A program made the translations under genes and the position numbers. The notes beneath the pieces were generated by a model. The model did not search any database and was not told the DNA's origin. It was given only the letters and a program-made list of their open reading frames with translations. Below, piece after piece: positions 34,355 through 42,363 of a stretch of DNA of 64,000 nucleotides. Source of the DNA: Microbacterium natoriense (lineage in GTDB: Bacteria > Actinomycetota > Actinomycetes > Actinomycetales > Microbacteriaceae); the NCBI RefSeq assembly GCF_030816295.1, contig NZ_JAUSXV010000001.1:992001-1056000 (forward strand). The letters run 5' to 3'. Every line of letters starts with the position of its first letter. The stretch's first letter is position 1.

Positions 34355-35251
34355 TCAGCCGAGCTCGACGCCCCAGCGGAGGCTCCAGGTCTCGCCGGGA
34401 GCGAGGCGGCGGATGCCGAGACCGCTGTTCAGCGCATCGGCGGGTGCCGTCATCGGCTCGATCGCGACAGCGAGCTCACGGCCGGGGTAGTTGGTCGCGG
34501 TGTACACCTGGACGTAATCGAAGCTCTCGTCCTGCCAGAGCGTGACCCGTCGGCCGTCCGGGGCCGTGAGCGAGTGCCGCACCAGGCCGTCGTCGTCGCG
34601 GTCCAGGTCGGTGAAGCCGGTGTCGAGGGTGACGTCGCCCACGCGCACGCCGTCGCGCAGCGCCGGGTCCGCCGCGCGGGTTCCGGTGGGCAGCATCCGC
34701 TCGTCCGTCTCGATCGCCGTCCGGGCCGGGACCCGGAGCACCAGCTCGTGCGGGTCGACGTCGCCGATCGTGACGAAGGGGTGCGTGCCCAGCGCGACCG
34801 GAGCCGCCTCCGCGGAACGGTTCGTGAGCGTGTGCCTGACCTCGACGCCCCACGCCGTGAGCGTGTAGGTGACGGCCGTGTCGATCAGATACGGATAGCC
34901 GGTCTGCGGGACGACCGCCGCGCGCAGGGTGGCGGCGGCATCCGTCTGCTCGATCTCGTAGGCGGCGAAGCGGAGGAGTCCGTGGCTGGCGTTGCCGAAC
35001 TTCGGCTCGCTGATGGCCAGCTGGCGCTGCGAGCCCTCATCGTTCCAGAGGCCGTCGCGAACCCGGTTCGGCCAGGGGACGAGCACCACGCCAGAGCACG
35101 AGGGCGTCGGCGCCTCGAGCGGGTAGGGCGCGATCAGGTCGACGTCTCCGATGCGCAGCGAGCGGAGCGACGCGCCCACCTGCGCGATCTGAGCGGTGAC
35201 CTCGCCGCGTCGGAGATGAACCTGGGTGCCGGTGGGGGTTTCGGTGCTCAC
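34355..35251 (-). CDS. Aldose 1-epimerase family protein
   Basis: A 298-residue beta-sandwich enzyme that interconverts alpha and beta anomers of hexoses. Key segments are VVLVPWPNRVRDG, the His motif NASHGLLRF, the second His in LGTHPFVTIG and the catalytic Glu in AVAIEPMTAPADA. The GTG start is supported by a TACGAT -10 box six nucleotides upstream. It faces the RND gene convergently. Confidence 0.9.
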   Translation of the reverse strand: MSTETPTGTQVHLRRGEVTAQIAQVGASLRSLRIGDVDLIAPYPLEAPTPSCSGVVLVPWPNRVRDGLWNDEGSQRQLAISEPKFGNASHGLLRFAAYEIEQTDAAATLRAAVVPQTGYPYLIDTAVTYTLTAWGVEVRHTLTNRSAEAAPVALGTHPFVTIGDVDPHELVLRVPARTAIETDERMLPTGTRAADPALRDGVRVGDVTLDTGFTDLDRDDDGLVRHSLTAPDGRRVTLWQDESFDYVQVYTATNYPGRELAVAIEPMTAPADALNSGLGIRRLAPGETWSLRWGVELG

Positions 35252-35263
35252 CCCGCAATCGTA
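35252..35263 (-). promoter_or_regulatory. Leaderless-type promoter of the epimerase gene
   Basis: TACGAT (minus strand, 35263-35258) lies six nucleotides before the GTG at 35251. Confidence 0.45.
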
Positions 35264-35396
35264 CGGCGCTGGCCGTGTTCGCAACTGCTCGCGATCCGCG
35301 AGCGGATGCAGGATTCACGATCGATCCGGCGGCTGCGAGGAGACGTGCTCCCGGGTCGTGCACGCCGCAGCCCGGCTCTCTCCCAGCCGAAGGCTG

Positions 35397-35612
35397 TAGA
35401 CTCGTGCGGTCGGCTTCGGACACCCGCGCATGTCGCGGACGTTTTTGTGCAAGAAGTGTGAGTCCAGGGGCCGATGGTGAGCGTCGATCGACGTAAATCA
35501 ACCATCACATGAATGGCCCCGGCCGCAGACAGTCCGGACCCGCGCTCAGTCGCAGGGTGCTCGCGCGTGCGCGCAGCGCTGTTCTCGTGCGAGAACTCAG
35601 AAGGACACACCC
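35397..35612 (+). promoter_or_regulatory. Promoter and structured long leader of the DEAD-box helicase
   Basis: TAGACT at 35397-35402 is a likely -10 box, giving an untranslated leader of about 200 bases. It contains a short stem (CCGCG 35424-35428 with CGCGG 35434-35438) followed by TTTTT at 35442, and a larger stem (GGGGCC 35467-35472 with GGCCCC 35515-35520, plus GATGGT with ACCATC). Cold-shock helicase genes often have such regulatory leaders. I see no small gene in it. Confidence 0.5.
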
Positions 35613-37841
35613 ATGCCCAAGAACAAGAAGCCGCGCGGCGGCCGTCCCGCCGCCAACTTCGAGCCGCGCTACGGCGCCAAGAAGACCTCCTTCCACGACC
35701 GCCACGCCGGTGCCCGCGACGGCGCCCGCGATGGCGCCCGTCCCGAGCGCGGCGCCTTCCGCGCGGATGCCGGCGAACGCCGCAGCGCACCCGCCGCCGG
35801 CGGCTACGACCGTCGCCCGGGCAGCCGCAGCGCCGGTCACCGCGGTTACCGTCCGGCTGAGGCTGAGTCCGGTGCCCCCAAGCAGCGCTGGAACGCGCAG
35901 GAGCGCGCCGGCCGTGACGAGGCCCGCAGCATCCGCAACCGCGCCGAATCCGGTCGCCGCGAGGCGCCGCACCACCGCGACGAGCGTCCTCGTTTCGACG
36001 AGCGCTCCGAGCGCCCCCGGTTCAACGACCGCCCGACCACGGGGCGTCGCTTCGACGAGCGCTCGCGCCCGTCGACAGGCTCGGGAGCCCCGTACCGCGG
36101 CGCAGAGCGTCCTCGCTTCGAGCGCGACGGCCAGCGGCCCACCGGTCCCGGCACGTATCGCGACGACCGGGGCGGTCAGCGCCCGCAGCGCGACGACCGC
36201 CCGCAGCGCGACGACCGTGGTTTCGGCGATCGTGCCAATCGCGCAGGCGACCGCACCGAGCGCCCCCGGTTCAACGACCGCGGCGCCGACCGCCCGCGTT
36301 TCGACCGTGACGAGCGTCCGCGTCGCGATGACCGCAGCGAGCGCCCGCAGCGCAACGACCGCGGCGCAGCCGAGCGCCCTGAGCGTTCCTACGACGCCGA
36401 CCGTGCGCGTCGCGCCTTCGACCGCGATCGCGCACAGCGCTCGATCGAGGGCGGCCGCGACGAGCGTTCGCGTCCGTCGACCGGCGGCGCGTACCGCACC
36501 GATCGCCCCCGTCGCGACGACCGCACGGCCCGTGACACGCGTCCGAGCCGCAACGACTGGAGCGCGAAGCCCAAGGCCGCGTTCGAGCCGACCGACGATG
36601 TCGTGCACGAGCGCCTCGAGGCCAAGTCCGTGGCGGCCGTCGAGGTCGACGGTGTGAGCTTCGGCGATCTGGGCCTCGGCTCCAACATCGTCGAGACCCT
36701 CGCGAACCTGGGCGCCGCGTCGCCGTTCGCGATCCAGGCGGCCAGCATTCCCGCAGTGCTCGCAGGTCGCGACGTCCTCGCCCGTGGCCGCACCGGCTCG
36801 GGCAAGACGATCGCCTTCGGCGCTCCGCTCGTCGAGAACGTGCTGAAGTCGCAGGCCGGCAAGCGTCGTGAGTTCGGCCGCTCGCCGCGCGCGATCATCC
36901 TCGCTCCGACGCGCGAGCTCGCGCTGCAGATCGACCGCACGATCCAGCCGATCGCGCGCAGCGTGGGCCTGTTCACCACCCAGATCTACGGCGGCGTGCC
37001 GCAGGGTCGTCAGGTGGGCGCACTCAAGAAGGGCGTCGACATCGTCATCGGCACTCCCGGCCGCGTCGAGGACCTCATCAACCAGGGCAAGCTCGACCTC
37101 TCCGACTGCCGCATCGCGGTGCTCGACGAGGCCGACCACATGTGCGAGCTCGGCTTCGTCGAGCCCGTGCAGCGGATTCTGCGTCACACCGCCGACGGCA
37201 GCCAGAAGCTCCTCTTCTCGGCCACGCTCGACCGCGAGGTCGCGGCTCTCGTCGATGAGTTCCTCGTCGACCCGGCCGTCTACGAGGTCGCCGGTGAGGA
37301 CCAGGAGTCCAGCACGATCGAGCACCGCGTGCTCGTGATCGAGCACCGCGACAAGGCCGACATCCTCACCTCGCTCGTCGACCGTCAGGGCAAGACCCTC
37401 GTCTTCGCCCGCACCCGTGCCTACGCCGACATGCTCGCCGAGCAGTTCGACGACGCCGGCATCCCTGCCGTGTCTCTGCATGGCGACCTCAACCAGGCCA
37501 AGCGCACGCGCAACCTCGAGCGTCTGACGTCGGGCCGCGTGAACGTGCTCGTCGCGACGGATGTCGCCGCCCGCGGCATCCACGTCGACGACATCGACCT
37601 GGTCGTCCAGGCCGATGCGCCCGACGAGTACAAGACGTACCTGCACCGCTCGGGCCGTACGGGCCGCGCCGGTCGCTCGGGCCGCGTCGTCACGCTGATC
37701 ACTCGTCAGCGCCAGCGTCGGATGACCGAGCTGCTGCAGCGCGCCGAGATCGACGCGCCGTTCGAGAACGCCCGTCTCGACGACGACCTGATCGAGGAGA
37801 TCGCCGGTCGCGTTCCGACCGCAGCCGACCTCACCTCCTGA
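35613..37841 (+). CDS. DEAD-box RNA helicase with long disordered N-terminus
   Basis: A 742-residue ATP-dependent RNA helicase. Residues 1 to about 345 are a disordered, Arg/Asp/Gly-rich region with repeats such as RPRFDERSERPRFNDR. The helicase core follows: Q-motif region FGDLGLGSNIVETL, motif I GRTGSGKT (near residue 393), PTRELALQI, TPGRVED, DEAD in VLDEADHM, SAT, and motif VI HRSGRTGRAGR, all intact. Most bacterial relatives carry such tails at the C-terminus, so an N-terminal one this long is notable. GAAGGAC precedes the ATG. A bidirectional terminator follows. Confidence 0.92.
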   Translation: MPKNKKPRGGRPAANFEPRYGAKKTSFHDRHAGARDGARDGARPERGAFRADAGERRSAPAAGGYDRRPGSRSAGHRGYRPAEAESGAPKQRWNAQERAGRDEARSIRNRAESGRREAPHHRDERPRFDERSERPRFNDRPTTGRRFDERSRPSTGSGAPYRGAERPRFERDGQRPTGPGTYRDDRGGQRPQRDDRPQRDDRGFGDRANRAGDRTERPRFNDRGADRPRFDRDERPRRDDRSERPQRNDRGAAERPERSYDADRARRAFDRDRAQRSIEGGRDERSRPSTGGAYRTDRPRRDDRTARDTRPSRNDWSAKPKAAFEPTDDVVHERLEAKSVAAVEVDGVSFGDLGLGSNIVETLANLGAASPFAIQAASIPAVLAGRDVLARGRTGSGKTIAFGAPLVENVLKSQAGKRREFGRSPRAIILAPTRELALQIDRTIQPIARSVGLFTTQIYGGVPQGRQVGALKKGVDIVIGTPGRVEDLINQGKLDLSDCRIAVLDEADHMCELGFVEPVQRILRHTADGSQKLLFSATLDREVAALVDEFLVDPAVYEVAGEDQESSTIEHRVLVIEHRDKADILTSLVDRQGKTLVFARTRAYADMLAEQFDDAGIPAVSLHGDLNQAKRTRNLERLTSGRVNVLVATDVAARGIHVDDIDLVVQADAPDEYKTYLHRSGRTGRAGRSGRVVTLITRQRQRRMTELLQRAEIDAPFENARLDDDLIEEIAGRVPTAADLTS
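36068..36090. repeat. Interspersed repeat, type B, inside the helicase gene
   Basis: A copy with core GTCGACAGGCTCGGGAGCCC encodes RPSTGSGAP in the disordered tail. It matches the elements at 11010-11032 and 59951-59973. Confidence 0.65.
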
Positions 37842-37850
37842 GCTGTGCTC

Positions 37851-37891
37851 ACGAAGGCCCCGTCACCGCATCCGCGGGGCGGGGCCTTCGT
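37851..37891 (+). terminator. Strong hairpin terminator after the helicase gene
   Basis: ACGAAGGCCCCG (37851-37862) pairs with CGGGGCCTTCGT (37880-37891), a perfect 12-bp stem ten bases past the stop. Confidence 0.8.
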
Positions 37892-37926
37892 CGTGGGATC
37901 TGCAGGTGCCGGGGCGCACGTTGTGG

Positions 37927-38050
37927 AGGAGATCTCTCGCTTCGAAGGAAAGGATCCGCCGGACTGATCCTTCGCAGCGAGAGATCTCCTTCGAAGCGAG
38001 AGCTGCTCAGACGGCAGACGGCAGACGGCAGACGGCAGAGGGCAGACGGA
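37927..38050. repeat. Palindrome plus heptamer tandem repeat
   Basis: GGAGATCTCTCGCT near 37927 is the complement of AGCGAGAGATCTCC near 37977, with an inner GGATC/GATCC pair. From about 38010 to 38050 a seven-base unit (GCAGACG) repeats about five to six times. No gene is seen in 37892-38072. Confidence 0.8.
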
Positions 38051-38072
38051 TGCCGTGGGGCTGCGGCGGGGC

Positions 38073-38612
38073 TCAGCCGAGTTCGTGCTCGTGCACCGCG
38101 GTGCTCAGCGTCACGCCGTTGAGCGAGAGGTACAGCGTCTGCTCGGTGACGGTGATCGTCATGGTGTTGCGGCGCTCAAGCGCCGGCACAGCCGAATCGA
38201 TGAACCCGGGGTCGAAGCTGTAGACCCTGATCTCCGAAGCGCGGTGGATGCGCTTGTCGGCCCAGGGCGCCATGACCTTGGCGGGATCGCGATGCGTGTA
38301 GACGACCGTGCGCTCGGCGATCCGGCTGCCGTAGTGCAGTCGCTCGGCGTCGGGAGCGCCGACCTCGATCCAGGCGGTGGTGAGGCCGGTGAGGTCTCGC
38401 ACGAGCACGGCCGGCTCTTCGGTGGACGAGACGCTGCCACCGAAGGCGATGCCCTCGGTGTACTCGAGACCGTAGGCGAGCACGCGGGTGAGCATGTAGG
38501 CATCGGTCTCGGACGGATGCCGCGCCACCCGCAGCGCGTAGTCCTCGTACACCCCGCGATCGGTGTCGGCGAGCTGCACGTCGAACGTGTACATAGTCGA
38601 TCCGATAGCCAT
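38073..38612 (-). CDS. yaeQ: YaeQ family protein
   Basis: A 179-residue protein of the YaeQ family (PD-(D/E)XK-like nuclease fold). It begins MAIGSTMYTFDVQLADTDRG, then HPSETDAYMLTRVLAYGLEY and WIEVGAPDAERLHYGSR, all recognisable family blocks. Cellular function is unclear. The ATG is eight nucleotides after a TAGGCT -10 box. A TTG three codons upstream is less likely. Confidence 0.9.
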   Translation of the reverse strand: MAIGSTMYTFDVQLADTDRGVYEDYALRVARHPSETDAYMLTRVLAYGLEYTEGIAFGGSVSSTEEPAVLVRDLTGLTTAWIEVGAPDAERLHYGSRIAERTVVYTHRDPAKVMAPWADKRIHRASEIRVYSFDPGFIDSAVPALERRNTMTITVTEQTLYLSLNGVTLSTAVHEHELG

Positions 38613-38626
38613 AGGGCCCAAGCCTA
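38613..38626 (-). promoter_or_regulatory. Leaderless-type promoter of yaeQ
   Basis: TAGGCT (minus strand, 38626-38621) lies eight nucleotides before the ATG at 38612. Confidence 0.4.
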
Positions 38627-38639
38627 CGGCGCGCGGAGG

Positions 38640-38819
38640 CTACTTCTTCGCGGACTCCTGATCCCACAGGCGCGTGCCGATGTGCACGAGCCCCGCACAG
38701 AACGCGGCCGCGCCCAGGGCGACGATCGGGATGCCGATGCCGGCCGCCGGTATCGACGCGCCGAAGTACACCGCTCCGATTCCTCCGAGCAGCAGAACGA
38801 TGATGAATCCGGCATACAT
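38640..38819 (-). CDS. Small membrane protein, unknown function
   Basis: A 59-residue protein made of two hydrophobic helices (AGFIIVLLLGGIGAVYFG and IPIVALGAAAFCAGLVHIG) and a short charged tail. I do not recognise it. Support comes from a TAGGAT -10 box seven nucleotides before the ATG and from a tight fit between its neighbours. Confidence 0.6.
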   Translation of the reverse strand: MYAGFIIVLLLGGIGAVYFGASIPAAGIGIPIVALGAAAFCAGLVHIGTRLWDQESAKK

Positions 38820-38832
38820 GCGCCTGATCCTA
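38820..38832 (-). promoter_or_regulatory. Leaderless-type promoter of the 59-aa gene
   Basis: TAGGAT (minus strand, 38832-38827) lies seven nucleotides before the ATG at 38819. Confidence 0.45.
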
Positions 38833-38848
38833 GCGATACGGCTCCTGT

Positions 38849-40372
38849 TCAGAAGAGCATCGGCTGTGCCGGGGCGGATGCTGCCACAGGTGCCGGGCGC
38901 ACCGGCATCCGTCCGAACCCCCTGCCGCTCGCCGGTTCGACCTCGATCTCGTCGTACCCGTCGAGCCGGTGCATGCGGATCAGCGGTCGCACGCGTTTCG
39001 ACAGCCACTGCCGGTAGGGCTTGGGCGCCTCGGCCGACATCCCCGGATACAGCCCGCGATACGACGACAGCAGATCAGGGCGGAACTCGCCGAGCCACTG
39101 CATGAACCACGGCTTCACACCGGGTCGCAGATGCAGGGCGCCGTAGATCACGCGCACCGCTCCCGCCGCCTTGATGCGGGCCAGCGCCGTGTCGATCGCG
39201 TCGACCGAGTCGGTCATGTGGGGCATGATCGGCATCAGGAAGACGGTCACCCGGAACCCGGCATCCGTGAGGGCCCGCACCGTGTCGAGCCGCGCCTGCG
39301 TCGTCGGCGTGCCCGGTTCGATCGCCTTCTGCAGCTCGTCGTCGTACATCGCGATCGACATCTGAATGTCGACATGCACGCGCTGCGCCGCCTTCACCAG
39401 TTGCGGGATGTCGCGCCGGATCAGCGTGCCCTTGGTGAGGATCGACATGGGCGTGCCGGATGCCGCGAGCGCCTCGATGATGCTCGGCATGAGCTTGTAG
39501 CGGCCTTCGGCGCGCTGGTACGGATCGGTGTTCGTGCCGAGGGCGACGAGCTCGTGCTGCCAGCTGCCGCGCCGCAGCTCCTTCTCGAGGATCTCGGCGA
39601 CGTTGACCTTGACGACGATCTGGGAGTCGAAGTCGGCTCCGCCGTCGAGGTCTAGGTACTCGTGGGTTCCTCGAGCAAAGCAGTTGTGACTGATCACTCC
39701 GTTGGCGATGAAATCCCCGGTGCCCGTCGTGATGTCGAGCAGGTCGTGCTCCCCCTCGAGCGGAACGATCTCGACGACGCGCAGATCGGCGACGGTCTTG
39801 ACCGCTGTCCTCTCGACCGAGATGCTGTCGACACCGATGCCGAATCCCATGAGCCGGTTATTCAGAGTGAGGTGGGGACGCTGCCCGGTCTCCGCATCCG
39901 TCACGTGCTTCCATCCTCGGTCAGTGAGGAAACGGTGGTCTCCGCTGGCGACGAGCTGCGTGCCGTCGGCGAGGCCGACGCGATACGCCGGTTTCCGGCT
40001 GTCCCATTTCGCCGTGATCGTCGTCCTCACGTACCGTCTGTAGGCGCCCTGGACCTCGGTCCCGATGATCTCATCGCCGATCTCGAGATCGCGAAGCGGC
40101 CGCTGGCGCCCGTCGGCGCACAGGATCAGCGTGTCCGGAGACAGGCAGTAGACGCAGGCATGGCTGCATCCCCGATAGGGGTTGATCGTCCATGCGAAGG
40201 GCATCCGCGAGGCGCCGGGAACCTTGTTCAACGCGGACTTCGCGAGCACCTCGTGGAAGGTCATCCCGGCGAACTCGGGAGTCGTGACGGTGCGGAGGAT
40301 GCCGGCACGGTTCTCGAGGCCGGGCAGGGCGGCGCTGTCGGTGTCTCCGAGCTTCTGACCCTGCCAACGCAT
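38849..40372 (-). CDS. Rv2578c-like radical SAM protein interrupted by an intein
   Basis: A 507-residue precursor. After removal of the 155-residue intein (residues 76-230) the host protein has 352 residues and regains the radical SAM cluster motif CxxxCxxC as CSHACVYCF. The rest (AHGTHEYLD-like CFARGTHEYLDLD, GTNTDPYQRAEGRYKLM, MSILTKGTLIRRDI) matches the SplB-like Rv2578c family of actinobacteria, whose substrate is unknown. The intein sits directly at the third cluster cysteine, so the enzyme cannot be active until splicing. A TTGACA-N17-TCGAAT promoter precedes the ATG by five bases, with almost no leader. Confidence 0.9.
   Translation of the reverse strand: MRWQGQKLGDTDSAALPGLENRAGILRTVTTPEFAGMTFHEVLAKSALNKVPGASRMPFAWTINPYRGCSHACVYCLSPDTLILCADGRQRPLRDLEIGDEIIGTEVQGAYRRYVRTTITAKWDSRKPAYRVGLADGTQLVASGDHRFLTDRGWKHVTDAETGQRPHLTLNNRLMGFGIGVDSISVERTAVKTVADLRVVEIVPLEGEHDLLDITTGTGDFIANGVISHNCFARGTHEYLDLDGGADFDSQIVVKVNVAEILEKELRRGSWQHELVALGTNTDPYQRAEGRYKLMPSIIEALAASGTPMSILTKGTLIRRDIPQLVKAAQRVHVDIQMSIAMYDDELQKAIEPGTPTTQARLDTVRALTDAGFRVTVFLMPIMPHMTDSVDAIDTALARIKAAGAVRVIYGALHLRPGVKPWFMQWLGEFRPDLLSSYRGLYPGMSAEAPKPYRQWLSKRVRPLIRMHRLDGYDEIEVEPASGRGFGRMPVRPAPVAASAPAQPMLF
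39683..40147 (-). other. Mini-intein in the radical SAM gene
   Basis: Encodes 155 residues from Cys (CLSPDTLILCADG, block A) to the C-terminal SHN, followed by Cys+1 of the host. Block B is SGDHRF (S-x-x-H), and the C-terminal blocks read HDLLDITTGTGDFIANG then VISHN. There is no room for a homing endonuclease, so this is a minimal splicing element. By eye the DNA here is less GC-rich than its surroundings. Confidence 0.92.
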
Positions 40373-40377
40373 GCTTC

Positions 40378-40406
40378 ATTCGAACAAAGAAGCGAACAGA
40401 TGTCAA
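40378..40406 (-). promoter_or_regulatory. Promoter of the intein-bearing gene with CGAACA repeats
   Basis: TTGACA (minus strand, 40406-40401) and TCGAAT (40383-40378) are spaced 17 bases. CGAACA occurs twice on the plus strand (40381-40386, 40393-40398) as direct repeats resembling LexA half-sites, but no canonical CGAAC-N4-GTTCG palindrome is present. Confidence 0.5.
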
Positions 40407-40430
40407 GCCGACATCGAAACTATCTTCCCA

Positions 40431-40970
40431 TCATGAGGCGGTGGACGGCTCGACTCCGAGGGCTGCGGGAAGACCGTTGAGCCGCAGCGCCGTGCCCGTG
40501 CGCAGATGCGGCAGATCGGCGCTGCCGTCGCCCGTCCGAACGAGGAAGGTCGCCTGCTCGGTCCACGTCAGTGTCGTGCCTCCCTCGGGTGCGTCCTCGA
40601 GCGTCACGGTCACCAGGGAGACCCATCGGGTCACGTCGTCGACGATCGCCTCGTACACGAACACGATCCGTCGGCCCGGAACGATGTCCAGATAGCGCGA
40701 TCGATTCCGCACCGTCTCGGCCGGCACGCCTGGCAGAGAGAAGGTGCTTCGTGCATCCTCTCCGCCGCCGACCCGGAAGTCGTGATCGTAGGTGGCGCCG
40801 CTGCCCGGCATCCTGACCCATCGCCTGCGGCGTCGATCGTCGGCGAACCCAGCGAACACCTCGGCGCGCTCCAGGTCGAACGTGCGCGTGATGGTGAAGG
40901 TGTCGTGAGCGATTCCCGGGCCGGGCGTGGCTGGCACCTCGAGTGCGGGCGAGGGGTGCGTCTCTGTCAT
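40431..40970 (-). CDS. SRPBCC/AHSA1-domain protein
   Basis: A 179-residue protein with the helix-grip ligand-binding fold of START/AHSA1 proteins. It opens TFTITRTFDLERAEVFAGFADDRRRRRWV, then GRRIVFVYEAIVDD, VSLVTVTLEDAPEGGTTLTWTEQ and FLVRTGDGS, the usual order of strands. Role unknown. Many relatives bind small hydrophobic molecules or are expressed with ArsR regulators, though none is adjacent. It begins about 90 bases past the end of the PLP enzyme gene and could share its transcript. Confidence 0.85.
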   Translation of the reverse strand: MTETHPSPALEVPATPGPGIAHDTFTITRTFDLERAEVFAGFADDRRRRRWVRMPGSGATYDHDFRVGGGEDARSTFSLPGVPAETVRNRSRYLDIVPGRRIVFVYEAIVDDVTRWVSLVTVTLEDAPEGGTTLTWTEQATFLVRTGDGSADLPHLRTGTALRLNGLPAALGVEPSTAS

Positions 40971-41061
40971 GTCGGCGTGCCGTCTCTAGTCGTCGTGCGG
41001 AAACCCTGCTTGTGAATGCAACACGCGGCGCCCGCGGGTGCTTCCCGCGCGTCGTGGCGAG

Positions 41062-42267
41062 TCAGTGCGAGAACGTCGCGTCGAGTGCGGCTGCGAGATC
41101 GTGCAGCAGGTCGTCGGCGTCCTCGAGGCCGACCGAGAGGCGGAGGTGCCCGTGCGTGCGGAACGGCTCGGGGTAGGCGGCGACCCGCCCGCCCTCGGTG
41201 CCGGTGTGCACGATCAGCGAATCGTCGTGACCGAGCGAGAACCCGGAGGTGATCAGGCGGAGGTTCGCGACGAAGCGGTTCTGCACGTCGGGCGACCCCT
41301 TCACTGCGAACGTCATCATGCCTCCGAAGCCGCGACCTTCGAACTGCCGCACGGCGAGGGCGTGATCGGGGTGCGAGTCGAGCCCAGGGTAGGCGATGTA
41401 CTCCACGCGAGGATCGTCGGCCAGCATCTCGGCTATTCGGGCGGCCGACGTGAAGTGCTGACGCAGACGCAGAGGGAGCGTGACGGTTCCGCGTTGGATC
41501 TGCCAGGCGTTGAAGGGCGAGATGATGCCGCCGACGTCGACCATCGCGTCGGCCTTGATCGGCTCGATGAGCTCGTGACGGCCTGCGACGGATCCGCCCA
41601 TCGCGTCGCCGTGACCGTTCAGGTACTTGGTCAGCGAATGCACGACGAGGTCGGCCCCGTTGCGGATCGGCCGGAAGAACGGCGGCGGGGTGAACGTCGA
41701 GTCGACCATCAGGAGCGCTCCGCCGGCATGGGCGATCTCGGCGATCGCGGCGACGTCGGCGACCTTCGTGGTCGGGTTCGCGATCGCCTCGATGCATACG
41801 AGTCTGGTCTCCGGGCGCATCGCGGCCCGCACCGCATCGAGATCGCTCACGTCGACGAAGGTCGCCTCCAGCCCGTAGCGGCGCGGGAGCAGTTCGGTCC
41901 ACAGCCGCCAGGTCGCCTCGTAGACGACATCGCTCACCACGACGTGGTCGCCGGCGCGCACGTGGGTGAAGAAGACCGCGTGCAGCGCGGCGACGCCCGA
42001 GGCGAGGGCGACGGCTTCTTCGGCCTCGTCCAGCGCGGCGAGTTTCTGCTCCAGCGCGGCCTGGTTCACCCCGGTGTTGCGCGTGTAGAGACCCGGGGCC
42101 GTGGCGGACCAGCTGATGTCGCTCGGATCGTCGGGGAGCTGATACGAGTTCGCCATGACCAGCGGGGTGCGCAGCGCCAGCGTCGAGTCGAGCTGGATGC
42201 CGGCATGCACCGCCAGGCTCAGATCCGAGAGGGTGCGGGGGTCGTGGCGGTCAGGGCGCGCGTGCAT
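41062..42267 (-). CDS. Cys/Met-metabolism PLP enzyme (gamma-lyase/synthase type)
   Basis: A 401-residue trans-sulfuration family enzyme. The PLP lysine is Lys214 in VVHSLTKYLNGHGD, the phosphate-cup arginine lies in YTRNTGVNQ (Arg63), and VDSTFTPPPFFRPI is the standard cofactor segment. It could be cystathionine gamma-synthase, cystathionine gamma-lyase or methionine gamma-lyase. The divergent Lrp-type regulator and the homoserine-handling genes downstream favour a catabolic lyase on methionine or homoserine-derived substrates, but sequence alone does not decide. Confidence 0.85.
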   Translation of the reverse strand: MHARPDRHDPRTLSDLSLAVHAGIQLDSTLALRTPLVMANSYQLPDDPSDISWSATAPGLYTRNTGVNQAALEQKLAALDEAEEAVALASGVAALHAVFFTHVRAGDHVVVSDVVYEATWRLWTELLPRRYGLEATFVDVSDLDAVRAAMRPETRLVCIEAIANPTTKVADVAAIAEIAHAGGALLMVDSTFTPPPFFRPIRNGADLVVHSLTKYLNGHGDAMGGSVAGRHELIEPIKADAMVDVGGIISPFNAWQIQRGTVTLPLRLRQHFTSAARIAEMLADDPRVEYIAYPGLDSHPDHALAVRQFEGRGFGGMMTFAVKGSPDVQNRFVANLRLITSGFSLGHDDSLIVHTGTEGGRVAAYPEPFRTHGHLRLSVGLEDADDLLHDLAAALDATFSH

Positions 42268-42316
42268 GGATGCTCCTTCGCTCCGCGATGCGCGGATGGT
42301 TCTGTCCGATCTTAGA

Positions 42317-42352
42317 GTGCATAATAAGCACAGGCAATTGCTGATAATGCAC
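42317..42352. promoter_or_regulatory. Lrp/AsnC-type operator between divergent genes
   Basis: GTGCATAATAAGCA (42317-42330) and TGCTGATAATGCAC (42339-42352) form an inverted repeat matching at 12 of 14 positions, overlapping likely -10 boxes for both directions (GATAAT forward, TATTAT reverse). Confidence 0.75.
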
Positions 42353-42363
42353 GGGAGGTGCAG

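Noticed and set aside
36000..36560. CRISPR-like or satellite repeats in the helicase gene
   Set aside because: The repeats are in frame, degenerate and encode a disordered Arg/Asp-rich tail; there are no regular spacers.
35505..37646. A 713-codon frame opposite the DEAD-box helicase
   Set aside because: Composition is an Ala/Val/Arg artefact of the complementary strand. The helicase frame holds every conserved motif.
38010..38050. CRISPR array
   Set aside because: The unit is only seven bases long with no spacers; it is a simple tandem repeat.
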